DNA of 64,000 bases from CAYHPR01 sp964358895 (GTDB lineage Archaea; Micrarchaeota; Micrarchaeia; CABMEP01): positions 26,270 through 90,269 of the forward strand of contig CAYHPR010000003.1 in assembly GCA_964358895.1 (NCBI GenBank). Reading direction: 5' to 3'. This document shows positions 1-8,861 of the stretch, in pieces. How positions within the stretch are numbered: the first letter of the stretch is position 1; each line of letters begins with the position of its first letter. The position numbers and the translations under genes are program-made. Below the pieces are notes generated by a model. That model saw only the letters and a list, made by a program, of their open reading frames with translations. It was not told where the DNA came from and did not search any database.

Positions 1-1
1 C

Positions 2-958
2 GTTGTCAGAGGAGTTAATCTCACCGGCCCTTTTGGCAGTTACACTGCAAATCCAAGCAGCACAATGATCATCACTTTGCCAGTTACAAATACAGGCGAT
101 TTAGGTGCATCCGTTACAGGTATTTCACTTTCAGCAGGGTTCACAGTCAATAGTATTGTACCCGCACTTCCTGTAACCGTGGCTGCTGGTACTTCTACAT
201 CCTTCACAATTAATGCATCAACGCCCGCAGTAGCAGGAAATTACACTCCAAATGCCACAGTAACCTTCACTCCAACACCAGCAGCGATTGGTGCGTGTGG
301 TGTGGCAGGTTCAACTGCAAGCGTATCGATCGGCAACATAGTAGTTGCGCCGGGTGTTGTGCCAGGCGGTGGCCCGAGTGGCGGTGGCCCTGGTTGCGTA
401 TCAGGTATCACTACTCCGCTCAGCATAACGATGCGAGCAACTCCAGCCTCTCTCCTTAATACACTACTTCTTTCTTCTCCACCAAATGTCAACAATGTTA
501 CACTTGTTGCAGAAATAAGCAGGCCAAACAGCGGTTGCATCGGAAACGACATAAAAGCAAATATAACGGTTTACAGTTACAACGCATCCGGTCAACGCAA
601 TATAGTGAGGTATAAATCTACAGATTTTTCATGCATTGATGCAGGCGTGTCTAGGAAGAATGCGAAAACATGTTATCCAGCATCCTCAGTTGATGGCAGC
701 AACTGTATTTATTCAATGTCACCGTCAAATAGTCCTGGTGTCAGTTCAGCATTTAATTTCACAGTCATACAGCCATTCCTTTATTCAGCAACACAATCTT
801 CAGTTTGTCCGGCAGATCAATACGGAATATTCAACTCTCCTTTTTCCGATTCTATCTATGAGGCTGAGATTAGCATATCTGATCCAATCGCCTCTTCCAC
901 TCAGACACGTTCAACTTTCTTCGGAATCTACGGATTAACATGCCAAGAAAGAGCATAA
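2..958 (+). CDS. Secreted beta-sandwich surface protein, 5' partial
   Basis: The reading frame is open from base 2, so the gene starts outside the window and only its last 318 residues are seen. The product is rich in Ser, Thr, Gly, Pro and Asn. It opens with an Ig-like/CARDB-like stretch (alternating hydrophobic beta strands, 'VTNTGDLGASVTG'), followed by a Gly/Pro linker with two GGGP motifs and a Cys-containing C-terminal domain with five or more Cys that could form disulfides. No C-terminal membrane anchor is visible. A hairpin terminator follows the stop. It is an extracellular protein by composition; no enzymatic motif was recognised, and the exact family is unknown. Confidence 0.6.
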   Translation, partial: VVRGVNLTGPFGSYTANPSSTMIITLPVTNTGDLGASVTGISLSAGFTVNSIVPALPVTVAAGTSTSFTINASTPAVAGNYTPNATVTFTPTPAAIGACGVAGSTASVSIGNIVVAPGVVPGGGPSGGGPGCVSGITTPLSITMRATPASLLNTLLLSSPPNVNNVTLVAEISRPNSGCIGNDIKANITVYSYNASGQRNIVRYKSTDFSCIDAGVSRKNAKTCYPASSVDGSNCIYSMSPSNSPGVSSAFNFTVIQPFLYSATQSSVCPADQYGIFNSPFSDSIYEAEISISDPIASSTQTRSTFFGIYGLTCQERA

Positions 959-972
959 TCTACTACTTTTAT

Positions 973-990
973 GCGGTGTGAAACCACCGC
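973..990 (+). terminator. Hairpin followed by T-rich run
   Basis: A perfect 6-bp GC-rich stem (GCGGTG/CACCGC) with a 6-base loop, followed by TCTATTTT, lies 15 bases after the stop of the upstream secreted protein gene. It resembles an intrinsic-type terminator; in archaea the T run is the active part. Confidence 0.5.
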
Positions 991-1067
991 TCTATTTTAA
1001 CTAGAAATAAGTGCAAAACTTGTAAGCAGCACAATCATTAGATCAGATCAAGTGGGAACAGATATAC

Positions 1068-1076
1068 TTATAAATA
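1068..1076 (+). promoter_or_regulatory. TATA box of the VapB-like gene
   Basis: TTATAAATA is centred 25 bases before the ATG at 1097. That spacing predicts a leaderless transcript starting at this ATG and argues against the longer frame that opens at 1052. Confidence 0.55.
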
Positions 1077-1096
1077 AGTGGGATGATATTATTAAT

Positions 1097-1345
1097 ATGA
1101 CAAGTGGGGCCGAATATATTTTATTGCCGGTTGACAAAAAAGGCAGGATACATCTTCCAAAAAAGCTACGTGAAGACTTAGGCATTAGTGAGCACGTTGT
1201 TGCTGAAAAAGAATCAGATATGTTAATTCTTAAACCTACAAAGAAGATTTCAGATCCTCTAACATTTCTTACATCTTTTCAGATAAAAACAAAAAAGACT
1301 CCTGTCGAAATGAAGCGAGAGGCTGAGGAAGGATTTGGGAGATAA
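1097..1345 (+). CDS. AbrB/MazE-fold antitoxin (VapB-like)
   Basis: An 82-residue protein with the SpoVT/AbrB swapped-hairpin signature 'VDKKGRIHLPKKLREDLGI' near its N terminus, the usual DNA-binding and dimerisation motif of VapB-type antitoxins. The rest is a charged tail that would bind the toxin. The start is set by a TATA box 25 bases upstream. The stop lies one base before the ATG of a PIN-domain gene, the standard antitoxin-first operon order; the pair probably represses its own promoter. Family assignment is firm; pairing with the neighbour is inferred from position. Confidence 0.75.
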   Translation: MTSGAEYILLPVDKKGRIHLPKKLREDLGISEHVVAEKESDMLILKPTKKISDPLTFLTSFQIKTKKTPVEMKREAEEGFGR

Positions 1346-1346
1346 G

Positions 1347-1739
1347 ATGCGTTACTATCTTGATGCCGACATATTACTTGCTTTACTAAAGCAAAATGAC
1401 CATTTAAAGCAAAAAGCTAACAGATGGATTGCAGACAATAAAGACAAAAATGAACTAATAACTTCATCATTATCCTGTTTAGAAGTGTTATTCTATCTCT
1501 ATAAAAACGGTCTGTCCGAAAATGCATTGGACATCATAAGGGCCATATCCATATTGTGCAAGGTTACTTATTTCAATTTTCAACATATAGAACAATCCAT
1601 CATTCTTTCTGAACATCACTCTCTTAGTCCAGCAGATTCTATACATGCAGTTCTGGCTATGAACTATGATGCAATTATTAGTAGTGATAAGTCATTTGAT
1701 AAAGTTCATAATCTAACTCGGATCGATTTCACAGCTTAA
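1347..1739 (+). CDS. vapC: PIN-domain ribonuclease toxin (VapC-like)
   Basis: A 130-residue single-domain PIN nuclease. The four acidic positions are visible: 'YLDAD' at the N terminus, Glu in 'SCLEVLF', Asp in 'SPADSIHAVLA' and Asp in 'ISSDKSFD'. VapC toxins cleave tRNA or rRNA with Mg2+; the target here cannot be told. ATG 1347 is preferred over an upstream TTG at 1335 because it follows the antitoxin stop directly. It forms a two-gene unit with the AbrB-type antitoxin. Confidence 0.8.
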   Translation: MRYYLDADILLALLKQNDHLKQKANRWIADNKDKNELITSSLSCLEVLFYLYKNGLSENALDIIRAISILCKVTYFNFQHIEQSIILSEHHSLSPADSIHAVLAMNYDAIISSDKSFDKVHNLTRIDFTA

Positions 1740-1782
1740 GGATAAATTTAAAAGACCTCTATGAATATCTAGAGTAGATAGT

Positions 1783-2511
1783 ATGTTTGAAACATTCGGA
1801 CACTCATTGCAGGTTTATTTCAAGTACCTAACTATGATTCTTTTCTTTTCCATTCCTTTCGTTATTGCTCTCTTGCTTCCATATCTGTCGCCAGCACCAG
1901 TTTTCAGCGCGCTAGGAGGATACTTCTTAAGATCTGGAAGCCTTCCAGAGCTCCAATTAGCTGACTCTTTGATTATTATCGTTATTTCCCTTCTCTCCCT
2001 AGCCTTCCTTTCACTAGCACTCGTGGCAATCAATCTAGTAGTCAAGTCCAGCAGAACAAGAACAAAAGTAAGCGCAGAAGCCTTGAAAAGTTTAGGTAAA
2101 TACACGGCAGTTGTACTTGCTATTTTTGTGGCTGTTAAGGTCGTTGAGACGCTGATCCTTCTTTATGTAATAGGTTCAGGTGTTTCAGAATTGCCAGTTT
2201 TCATTTTCTCTTTCCTTTCCACATTAGGCCTTTTCTATGTGGCACCGGCAGTCGTTCTTGAGGAAAAGAAGCCGGCGCCTGCCTTTATCGCAAGTTACAA
2301 AAATATCCTTATCAAGCCACTTCATTTCATCCTCTGGCTAGTAGTCGCATTCCTTCTGGTATATGTTGTTTCTTCAATCTCATTTGCACTTTTCACAGAA
2401 ACAGCCCTTAGGCAAGGATTCATTGTTTTAGTCAATTCCTTATTCGTCCTGCCATTTCTAGTAATCCTTCAGGCACAGATGTATATCGCGAAGTATACGC
2501 TGATAAAATAA
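1783..2511 (+). CDS. Integral membrane protein, unknown function
   Basis: A 242-residue protein with about six hydrophobic helices and short loops; the loop after helix 3 is basic ('VKSSRTRTK') and probably cytoplasmic. It resembles the small archaeal membrane proteins often given DUF names, but I do not recognise the family. A TATA-like TTTAAAA sits about 33 bases upstream, so it is probably its own transcription unit. Base composition is nearer to the core genome than to the AT-rich glycan island that follows. Confidence 0.65.
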   Translation: MFETFGHSLQVYFKYLTMILFFSIPFVIALLLPYLSPAPVFSALGGYFLRSGSLPELQLADSLIIIVISLLSLAFLSLALVAINLVVKSSRTRTKVSAEALKSLGKYTAVVLAIFVAVKVVETLILLYVIGSGVSELPVFIFSFLSTLGLFYVAPAVVLEEKKPAPAFIASYKNILIKPLHFILWLVVAFLLVYVVSSISFALFTETALRQGFIVLVNSLFVLPFLVILQAQMYIAKYTLIK

Positions 2512-2541
2512 CTTAACCGAAATGACTAGTCTTAGTTTCAT

Positions 2542-4038
2542 TTATTTGGAGTCTATTTGTGTATGAAAAGTTACTTCACCTGTTTTATACTTCTGTTCTA
2601 ACCAACTATATACTGTTTGCAAGTAAAATAATTTAGGACCTTTAGTAATCATCAACGGAAAATAATGTTCTATCAAAGGAACGCCTAGGGGCTCTTTCCA
2701 TTCTCTCAATTCCTGGTAATACTGTTCAGTTTTATAAATTGAGTTATAAATTGGCCAAGGCGTAAATTGGTGTGATGAAAACATTACGGCTGTTGACAAA
2801 AGGAGAGTAATTACTATCAATTGTGTGTTTTGTTTATTTAATATTACGGACAACGGTAATGCTAGAAAAGGAAGCGTAGGGATAAGGTATCTCAAGCCAA
2901 AATAATCTCCATGCCAATGATCTATGCCGCCAATAACTATTAAGAATGTAACAAATATCCCTAGGATAATAAATGTTAAGTTAGGGTCAATTTTATAAAA
3001 ATAAAAAAAGCCAAATAATGCAAAAATAAGGATCGGCGAATAAATAAAAAGACCCTTATATGGGAAAATTAACATCCTGGTCATAATATTAAATAAATCT
3101 GGACTTGTATATCTTCGATCAAAGATATGTGCGCTTTTTTCTATGATCTGGCCAATTATTTGAACCGGAGGGTTATAATCAATACTATTTTTTTCTTCGC
3201 AAACATAGCTATAGCAATGGTAAGAGTAAGAAAGTGCTAATGGATTATCAAACGTATCAAAGTTGTAAATTAACAAGGGTAACACGCCTACGAAAATTCC
3301 GATCAAGAAAAAAGACCAACTATTTTTGAATTTCAAGATTATATATCCAATCAAAAAGAAAGCAACAATCAGCTGCAAGTAATCAACAAAAATTGAAAAC
3401 CCAATTAATCCTCCAGTAAAAAGTTGCAGACTTATCTTTCTTTTAATCTCTTCAAATCTTGTATAAATTAAATAAAAGGCAAAAAACGAAAAGAAAACAC
3501 CAACATTATGAACTAATCCTGTCGAAGCATAATAAAAGAAAGAAGTGCCAGCTCCTATACTTATTGCTGTCAGCACAGCTGCAGATTGTGAATTGGTTAT
3601 TTTTTTTGCTATTCTAAAAATTAAAATTAAGGTTAATGCACTTAATGGTGCTACTATCAGTGCTACCACAAAGCTATGTAGTATGAATTTTTTAAGATAT
3701 TTATAATAATCAGGTTGCTCTGTTTTTATTTTTTCAAATGAATTTTTGTCAAACCATGGAAGAATTTGATCAGATTGGATTATGGCGTATAACGGTACGG
3801 CCATAAACGAAAGTCCAGGTGCTTTATCAGAGTAATAATTTCCGTTGTAGTAGGATTTATCAACTGCATTCCAAATAAACGAATTGATAACAAATGTATT
3901 TTTTTCTACGACTCCTTGAGTTAAAGCGTAGATAGTTTGTTCTTCTACCAGACTGGTTGTAAAAATTACGTAAACTAACCAAAAAGAAAGAGATATCAGA
4001 AATTCTAGTTTTTTATCGGGAAAATTTAATCGACGCAT
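2542..4038 (-). CDS. GT-C membrane glycosyltransferase (GT39/ArnT-like)
   Basis: A 498-residue polytopic protein with about 11-12 membrane helices. After helix 1 comes an extracytoplasmic loop with 'VEEQTIYALTQG' and then 'YYSDKAPGLSF'; the acidic pair and the DKAPG motif are typical of lipid-phosphate-sugar dependent GT-C enzymes of the PMT/ArnT type. It would move a sugar from a polyprenyl carrier outside the membrane. ATG 4038 is chosen over a TTG three codons upstream. It is the first gene of the AT-rich glycan island and is divergent from the next GT-C gene. The acceptor is unknown. Confidence 0.75.
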   Translation of the reverse strand: MRRLNFPDKKLEFLISLSFWLVYVIFTTSLVEEQTIYALTQGVVEKNTFVINSFIWNAVDKSYYNGNYYSDKAPGLSFMAVPLYAIIQSDQILPWFDKNSFEKIKTEQPDYYKYLKKFILHSFVVALIVAPLSALTLILIFRIAKKITNSQSAAVLTAISIGAGTSFFYYASTGLVHNVGVFFSFFAFYLIYTRFEEIKRKISLQLFTGGLIGFSIFVDYLQLIVAFFLIGYIILKFKNSWSFFLIGIFVGVLPLLIYNFDTFDNPLALSYSYHCYSYVCEEKNSIDYNPPVQIIGQIIEKSAHIFDRRYTSPDLFNIMTRMLIFPYKGLFIYSPILIFALFGFFYFYKIDPNLTFIILGIFVTFLIVIGGIDHWHGDYFGLRYLIPTLPFLALPLSVILNKQNTQLIVITLLLSTAVMFSSHQFTPWPIYNSIYKTEQYYQELREWKEPLGVPLIEHYFPLMITKGPKLFYLQTVYSWLEQKYKTGEVTFHTQIDSK

Positions 4039-4223
4039 GACTATCAAATTATTGATAATATCCTTGTATAAACGTATCTAACATGCTCTCAAATACGGTC
4101 GGCAAATCTATCCTATCTGTCACCTTCCTCCTTAATCTAATTGTATAAGTGCAGTATACGCTAGTTATATGCTGATATAATACTCAGGTACATTATAATG
4201 TTTACGCAGTCTACTTTAGATAT

Positions 4224-4240
4224 CTATTAATAAGTTATAT
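4224..4240 (+). promoter_or_regulatory. TATA region for the GT-C gene at 4259
   Basis: TATTAATAAGTTATAT is centred about 27 bases before ATG 4259, matching a leaderless archaeal promoter. The whole 4039-4258 spacer is AT-rich and also has to serve the divergent gene at 4038. Confidence 0.4.
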
Positions 4241-4258
4241 TCTTCTTAATAATCTCAT

Positions 4259-5938
4259 ATGCGTTTTATTTTTTTTAAACATCTAAGTAAGATTAATATG
4301 ACTATACTGCTAAGTCTTTTTTTATTTATTTTTTTGATACTAGGCTTGATTGAGATAAACAGCCTATCTTTTACAGTTGATGAACCTGCACATATAATTT
4401 CAGGGTTTTTATATAATACTGAAAAAGATTTTAGTTTTGAAAAAACACACCCTCCTTTAATAAAATTAATGGCTACAGCTATTCCTGCCGTTTTATTAGA
4501 TCTAAAACGATCAGATACTGGAGAATATAGCATATCCAGATTTTTCTTTTATAACGAAGAAAACTTCGAAGAGTTAGTTTTTTTTTCTAGAGCATTTATT
4601 TTGTTATTGTCTATCTCTCTTATTATTTTTATTTATAAATTTTCCTCAGAACTTTCTAATTCTAAAATTGGGCTTTTTGCAGTATTTTTATATATCTTCG
4701 AACCGACCATAATGGCTAATTCAACTTTAGTTACTACTGATTTCGGAGTAGTTATTTTTGTTTTTTTATCTATTTATTTTTTATATTACTTCAAAAAAAA
4801 CTTACATAAATGTGTCTCCTGGAAATTTTTATTCGCGTCATTTTTTTCGGTCGGACTTGCTATTACATCGAAATTTTCTGGGTTGCTGGTTATGCCTATC
4901 TGGTTAGTATTATTTTTTTATAAAAACAATTTAAGTCTATATAAAAAATTTTTTATTATTTTCATTTTTTTATTTACAATTCTACTCACTATTAATTTTT
5001 TATATTCTTTTGATCGAGATTATAAATTTGCATATGACTGTAATGAAAATAAAAGCAATTGCCTTATAATATTTAATACTCCTGTTTTTGTTCCATTACC
5101 TGAAAAATTTGTAGAAGGTTTAAATTTAGTCAGAATCCATGCTCAAACTGGACATCCAGCATATCTATTTGGTGAGTATTCAGAAAAAGGTTGGTGGTAT
5201 TACTATCCGATTGCCTTTTTTATAAAAACACCAATTCCATTATTATTATTTATATTTTTTGGAGTTTTATTTATACTTAGAAGAAAGCGTCCCGTCTTTT
5301 TATTTTTAGTTGTACCCATACTTTTATTTCTATTCTTTTTTATGTTTTTTAATAAAATTAATATTGGAATTAGACACATATTACCCATATACCCTTTTCT
5401 AGTTATTCTAGCAAGTCATTCATTCTATCTTATTAAAAATAAATATATTTTTTTCTTACTTTTAATCTGGTATTTTCTTGCTTTTATTTCTGTTTTTCCA
5501 TTTAATTTAACTTATTTTAATGAATTAATAGGTGGGCCTATTAATGGGCCGAAAGCTTTACTTGATTCAAATATAGACTGGGGGCAGGACCTTAAATTCA
5601 CAAGAGATTACATAAATAATAATCAAATAAAAGAGTTCTATTACGGACGAGCTATTGAAGAAAATAGTATCTACCCTTTTTTACTATATATTGATTCTAA
5701 TAAAATAATCAATAAGCCATTCTGTTATCAAAAGAAGATTGGAACCTATATAGTTAATGTTAACACACTATATGCGTTGTATGGTGTAGGTCCTGATGCA
5801 AACTATTCTCACCAGACTAAAATTCCCCCCGATTTAACTATCTATCGTCCACCTGAAGACTGTTATATCTGGCTTCGCAATGAGACTCCAATTCATATTA
5901 TAGGGAATTCGGTCTATGTATATAATTTAACCGAATAA
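4259..5938 (+). CDS. GT-C membrane glycosyltransferase (GT39/PMT-like)
   Basis: A 559-residue polytopic protein. The first extracytoplasmic loop has the acidic motif 'VDEPAHIISG' (Asp41-Glu42) followed by 'KTHPPLIK', as in dolichyl-phosphate-mannose protein mannosyltransferase relatives. About ten hydrophobic helices follow, then a hydrophilic C-terminal region with 'DSNIDWGQDLK', a motif recurrent in archaeal and bacterial GT39-like proteins. The gene is extremely AT-rich with long T runs. It meets the opposite-strand GT4 gene with no spacer. The role is probably late sugar transfer to a surface glycan. Confidence 0.75.
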   Translation: MRFIFFKHLSKINMTILLSLFLFIFLILGLIEINSLSFTVDEPAHIISGFLYNTEKDFSFEKTHPPLIKLMATAIPAVLLDLKRSDTGEYSISRFFFYNEENFEELVFFSRAFILLLSISLIIFIYKFSSELSNSKIGLFAVFLYIFEPTIMANSTLVTTDFGVVIFVFLSIYFLYYFKKNLHKCVSWKFLFASFFSVGLAITSKFSGLLVMPIWLVLFFYKNNLSLYKKFFIIFIFLFTILLTINFLYSFDRDYKFAYDCNENKSNCLIIFNTPVFVPLPEKFVEGLNLVRIHAQTGHPAYLFGEYSEKGWWYYYPIAFFIKTPIPLLLFIFFGVLFILRRKRPVFLFLVVPILLFLFFFMFFNKINIGIRHILPIYPFLVILASHSFYLIKNKYIFFLLLIWYFLAFISVFPFNLTYFNELIGGPINGPKALLDSNIDWGQDLKFTRDYINNNQIKEFYYGRAIEENSIYPFLLYIDSNKIINKPFCYQKKIGTYIVNVNTLYALYGVGPDANYSHQTKIPPDLTIYRPPEDCYIWLRNETPIHIIGNSVYVYNLTE

Positions 5939-7021
5939 TCAATATTTTATGATTTGTTCATAAAATATTTGTTGGTTTAAGGCTATTTTATCCCAGGTAA
6001 GTTGTCTTGCAAAAGTTCTAGCAGAATCTCCGAGTTTTTTTCTTAATTTTTTATTTTCGGACAGTAGTAATATTTTTTTTGCAAGATTATTTGAATTTAA
6101 ATTTTTTAATATAATGCTTCTTTCAGATGATGCATTTGTTATTGCAGAGCTTGCAATAATCGGTTTACCGCATGCAAAACTTTCAAGTGATACTATCGGA
6201 TCTCCTTCAAACCTAGACGGACAACATAAAAACATTGAATTTGAAATAAATGACAACTTTTTGTCACCATTCATACGGCCTACCATCCTTATTCTTTGTT
6301 CTAGCTTCATCTGTTTAATCATTTTTTCCAACTTATACTTCTGTAAACCGTCCCCTATAATTATAAGATTTAAATCGGTTTTATCTTTTATTTTTGCAAA
6401 TGCATCAATAAGAACATCCAATCCTTTTTGATATATGTCCAATCGTCCAATGTACAATATATAATCTTTTTCACTCCGTTTTAAATTTAAGAGTGTCTTG
6501 TCTACTCCATTAGGTATTACCTTAATATTGGTTTTTTTACCTTTTCTTACTTGACATATCTTATTTTTAATATCCTCAGATACTACTATATAATTATCGT
6601 AAAATTTAGGATAAATTTTTTCATAAAATTTTGCAATAATGCCTACGGGGCCATAAGCTAGGGCATGATTTTCATATATGTTGCAAATTGAACACACAGT
6701 CGGAATATCAGTTTTTTTAGGAAAAAATGGTGAGAATGCAGATACATCCTTTACCAATAAATCACAATCATTCGAATAGTTCATACTTTCAAGTGAAAAG
6801 GATATCTTATTTAAAATAAAATTAGAAGAAGGCCATCCCAGAAATTTATAACGGATATTCTCTAATTTTTTTTCTTTGGGCGAATAAGGATATCTCCCGC
6901 TATAAACTGTTATTTCATTATTATTATTTAAACGTCTATAAATCTCATGCGTTCTAGACGCTTGTCCTCCATCAAGCCATGGGTTATTAAAACTATCATA
7001 AATAAAATGTTTTATTCTCAT
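5939..7021 (-). CDS. GT4 family glycosyltransferase
   Basis: A 360-residue GT-B fold enzyme. The N-terminal Rossmann domain carries the acceptor site ('DGGQASRTHEIYRR'). The C-terminal domain has 'YIGRLDIYQKGLDVLIDAF' and the EX7E motif (Glu272 and Glu280, 'EGDPIVSLE') that contacts the nucleotide-sugar. This places it with retaining GT4 enzymes (mannosyl-, glucosyl- or GlcNAc-transferases) acting in the cytoplasm on lipid-linked glycans. It converges with the GT-C gene. The sugar specificity cannot be read from sequence. Confidence 0.85.
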   Translation of the reverse strand: MRIKHFIYDSFNNPWLDGGQASRTHEIYRRLNNNNEITVYSGRYPYSPKEKKLENIRYKFLGWPSSNFILNKISFSLESMNYSNDCDLLVKDVSAFSPFFPKKTDIPTVCSICNIYENHALAYGPVGIIAKFYEKIYPKFYDNYIVVSEDIKNKICQVRKGKKTNIKVIPNGVDKTLLNLKRSEKDYILYIGRLDIYQKGLDVLIDAFAKIKDKTDLNLIIIGDGLQKYKLEKMIKQMKLEQRIRMVGRMNGDKKLSFISNSMFLCCPSRFEGDPIVSLESFACGKPIIASSAITNASSERSIILKNLNSNNLAKKILLLSENKKLRKKLGDSARTFARQLTWDKIALNQQIFYEQIIKY

Positions 7022-7083
7022 TGAATTATTTATACTTTAATTTATATAAACTTACTTTAATTAATTTGTAATCCCATTATTCA

Positions 7084-7248
7084 ATGTTTCTCAGCGATAA
7101 AAACGAAATCCGAAGAAAGAACCCATACAGTAAGTTTACCGAAGTGAAAAAGAAGGAAATGAAGCTAAAACTCATTGTTCACAATCTTATACTAAACTAC
7201 GGAAAAACTTATTTTTCAGTCGTGAGGAGTTTTAACAGAGCCTACTAA
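7084..7248 (+). pseudogene. Possible remnant of a DDE transposase C terminus
   Basis: A 54-residue basic frame with a stop just upstream (7069). Its end, 'KKKEMKLKLIVHNLIL', resembles the 'NEhLxKhhxHNhxxL' tail of DDE transposases of the IS1182/ISH groups. There is no catalytic core, no inverted repeat that I can see, and the frame cannot be extended. If real it is a leftover of an insertion sequence at the side of the GH10 gene. The resemblance is by eye only. Confidence 0.3.
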
Positions 7249-7253
7249 AACAA

Positions 7254-7264
7254 ATATTTAAATA
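7254..7264 (+). promoter_or_regulatory. TATA box of the GH10 gene
   Basis: ATATTTAAATA is centred 27 bases before ATG 7286, the spacing expected for a leaderless transcript. Confidence 0.5.
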
Positions 7265-7285
7265 GTAGTTAATCATATTATTCCT

Positions 7286-8605
7286 ATGAATAAATCCGTG
7301 AAAAAAGCAGTTATAGGGTTGTCAATTCTTTCTATTAGTTTTTCTTCATATCTATTAACCGAAACATTTAGGAGTAAAACTAATAAATTCGTCAAACAGG
7401 AAAATATTATTGAACAGGCAGAAAAAAATATTGAAAAGATAAGAAAAGGAAAATTTATAATTAATTTTATAAATAAATCTGGTCAGCCAATAAAAAATAC
7501 AGACATTTCCGTTAATCAGTTATCGCATAATTTTAAATTCGGAGGAGCACTTAGTTTATATAACGATAAAAATTATGATAAATATAAAGAAGAATTCTTA
7601 AGTTTATTTAATTATGCAACTTTTGAAACGGCATTAAAATGGAAAATTTTAGAACCAACAATTAATGAATACGATTATGGCTGGGCGGATAATCTATTGG
7701 ATTGGTGCAAAAAAAATAACATTGCAGTTAAAGGCCATGCTGTTTTATGGGGGAATAAAAAATGGGGTTTACCTGATTGGTTACAACATTTAGATAATAA
7801 AAAAGTTGAACAAAGAATTGATTTACATATTAAATCCATAATGAATAGATACAAAGATTACATTAAAATATGGGATATTATCAATGAACCATTGACGGAT
7901 GAATTTTTTGGAAATATTGCTAAAGATTATGCTGAAAACGCACTCATTACGGCACGTAAAATTGATCCTAAGGCTAAATTAGTTATTAATGAATTCGGAG
8001 TTATACATAATAGAGCTAAAAGAGAAAGATTTTATACATACCTCAATAAACTAAAAGAAAAAAATATACCGTTCGATATTATTGGTTTACAAGCACATGA
8101 ACCAGTCAATGGTTTTTTCGATTTTAATGAGGTTGCCAATACTTTAAATTATTTCGGAGCATTGGGAAAAGAAATACATATAACTGAATTTGCAGTTCAA
8201 ACAAAAAATATTGATGGTTCTTATACTAATGTAGCCGAAAGCCTAATTCAAGGAAATTGGAACGACGATTTACAAGCGTATTATTATGAAAATTTTTATA
8301 AGATATGTTTTGGTAATGAACATGTTAGTTCTATAACTCTCTGGGCTTTATTCGATGATCGATCATGGTTACTTGGAAGCGGCTTATTTGATAATTATTA
8401 TAAGCAAAAAAAAGCATATTTTGTATTAAACAATCTAATAAATACAAAATGGAAAACCAAGGGGTTATATAAGACAAACAAAGAGGGTCAAATAAATTTC
8501 AATGGTTTTTTTGGAAAATATTCAATAAAAGTTGAGGGATTTAAAACGGAGCACTTTATTAATTTAGAATCGGCCAACTTAACTTATAATCTCTCTATCG
8601 AATAG
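7286..8605 (+). CDS. GH10 family glycoside hydrolase (endo-xylanase-like), membrane-anchored or secreted
   Basis: A 439-residue protein. Residues 7-25 form a signal anchor. Residues 80-390 are a GH10 TIM barrel: 'KGHAVLWG' at 149-156, the acid/base Glu201 in 'WDIINEP', 'GLQAHEP' at 267-273 and the nucleophile Glu301 in 'HITEFAV'. Both catalytic Glu are present, so the enzyme should hydrolyse beta-1,4-linked xylan-like or related beta-glycans outside the cell. GH10 is mainly known from bacteria and fungi; here it sits inside a cluster of glycan-building genes and shares their AT-rich composition. It may trim the surface glycan or attack another cell's polymer. Confidence 0.88.
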   Translation: MNKSVKKAVIGLSILSISFSSYLLTETFRSKTNKFVKQENIIEQAEKNIEKIRKGKFIINFINKSGQPIKNTDISVNQLSHNFKFGGALSLYNDKNYDKYKEEFLSLFNYATFETALKWKILEPTINEYDYGWADNLLDWCKKNNIAVKGHAVLWGNKKWGLPDWLQHLDNKKVEQRIDLHIKSIMNRYKDYIKIWDIINEPLTDEFFGNIAKDYAENALITARKIDPKAKLVINEFGVIHNRAKRERFYTYLNKLKEKNIPFDIIGLQAHEPVNGFFDFNEVANTLNYFGALGKEIHITEFAVQTKNIDGSYTNVAESLIQGNWNDDLQAYYYENFYKICFGNEHVSSITLWALFDDRSWLLGSGLFDNYYKQKKAYFVLNNLINTKWKTKGLYKTNKEGQINFNGFFGKYSIKVEGFKTEHFINLESANLTYNLSIE

Positions 8606-8828
8606 AATAAACTAACGGGCGGCATTTAGACTTTTAAATAGTTTTCTTTCAAGAAGAAGAAAAAATTTGGATGAGCGTTTTTTTTTAATATTTAATTTTA
8701 GTTAAATTACCTCAGCAACTATCCAATTAACGTTAATTTTCTATGATAATTCAAAGAATATGTAATAAATCTAGTTAATTCATTTTCCATAATCTCTTAT
8801 ATTTTTATATTATCTTTAATACAGGAAA

Positions 8829-8840
8829 CTATTAAAAAAC
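8829..8840 (+). promoter_or_regulatory. TATA box of the GT2 gene at 8862
   Basis: ACTATTAAAAAA is centred about 27 bases before ATG 8862. The 8606-8861 spacer is otherwise plain AT-rich DNA in which I see no gene. Confidence 0.4.
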
Positions 8841-8861
8841 ATAAGTCTATCAAGTACTCTA

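Noticed and set aside
241..552. 103-codon frame on the minus strand within the first secreted protein
   Set aside because: Antisense to a clear Ser/Thr-rich coding frame; Pro/Gly-rich composition is a mirror of that gene and no start signal is present.
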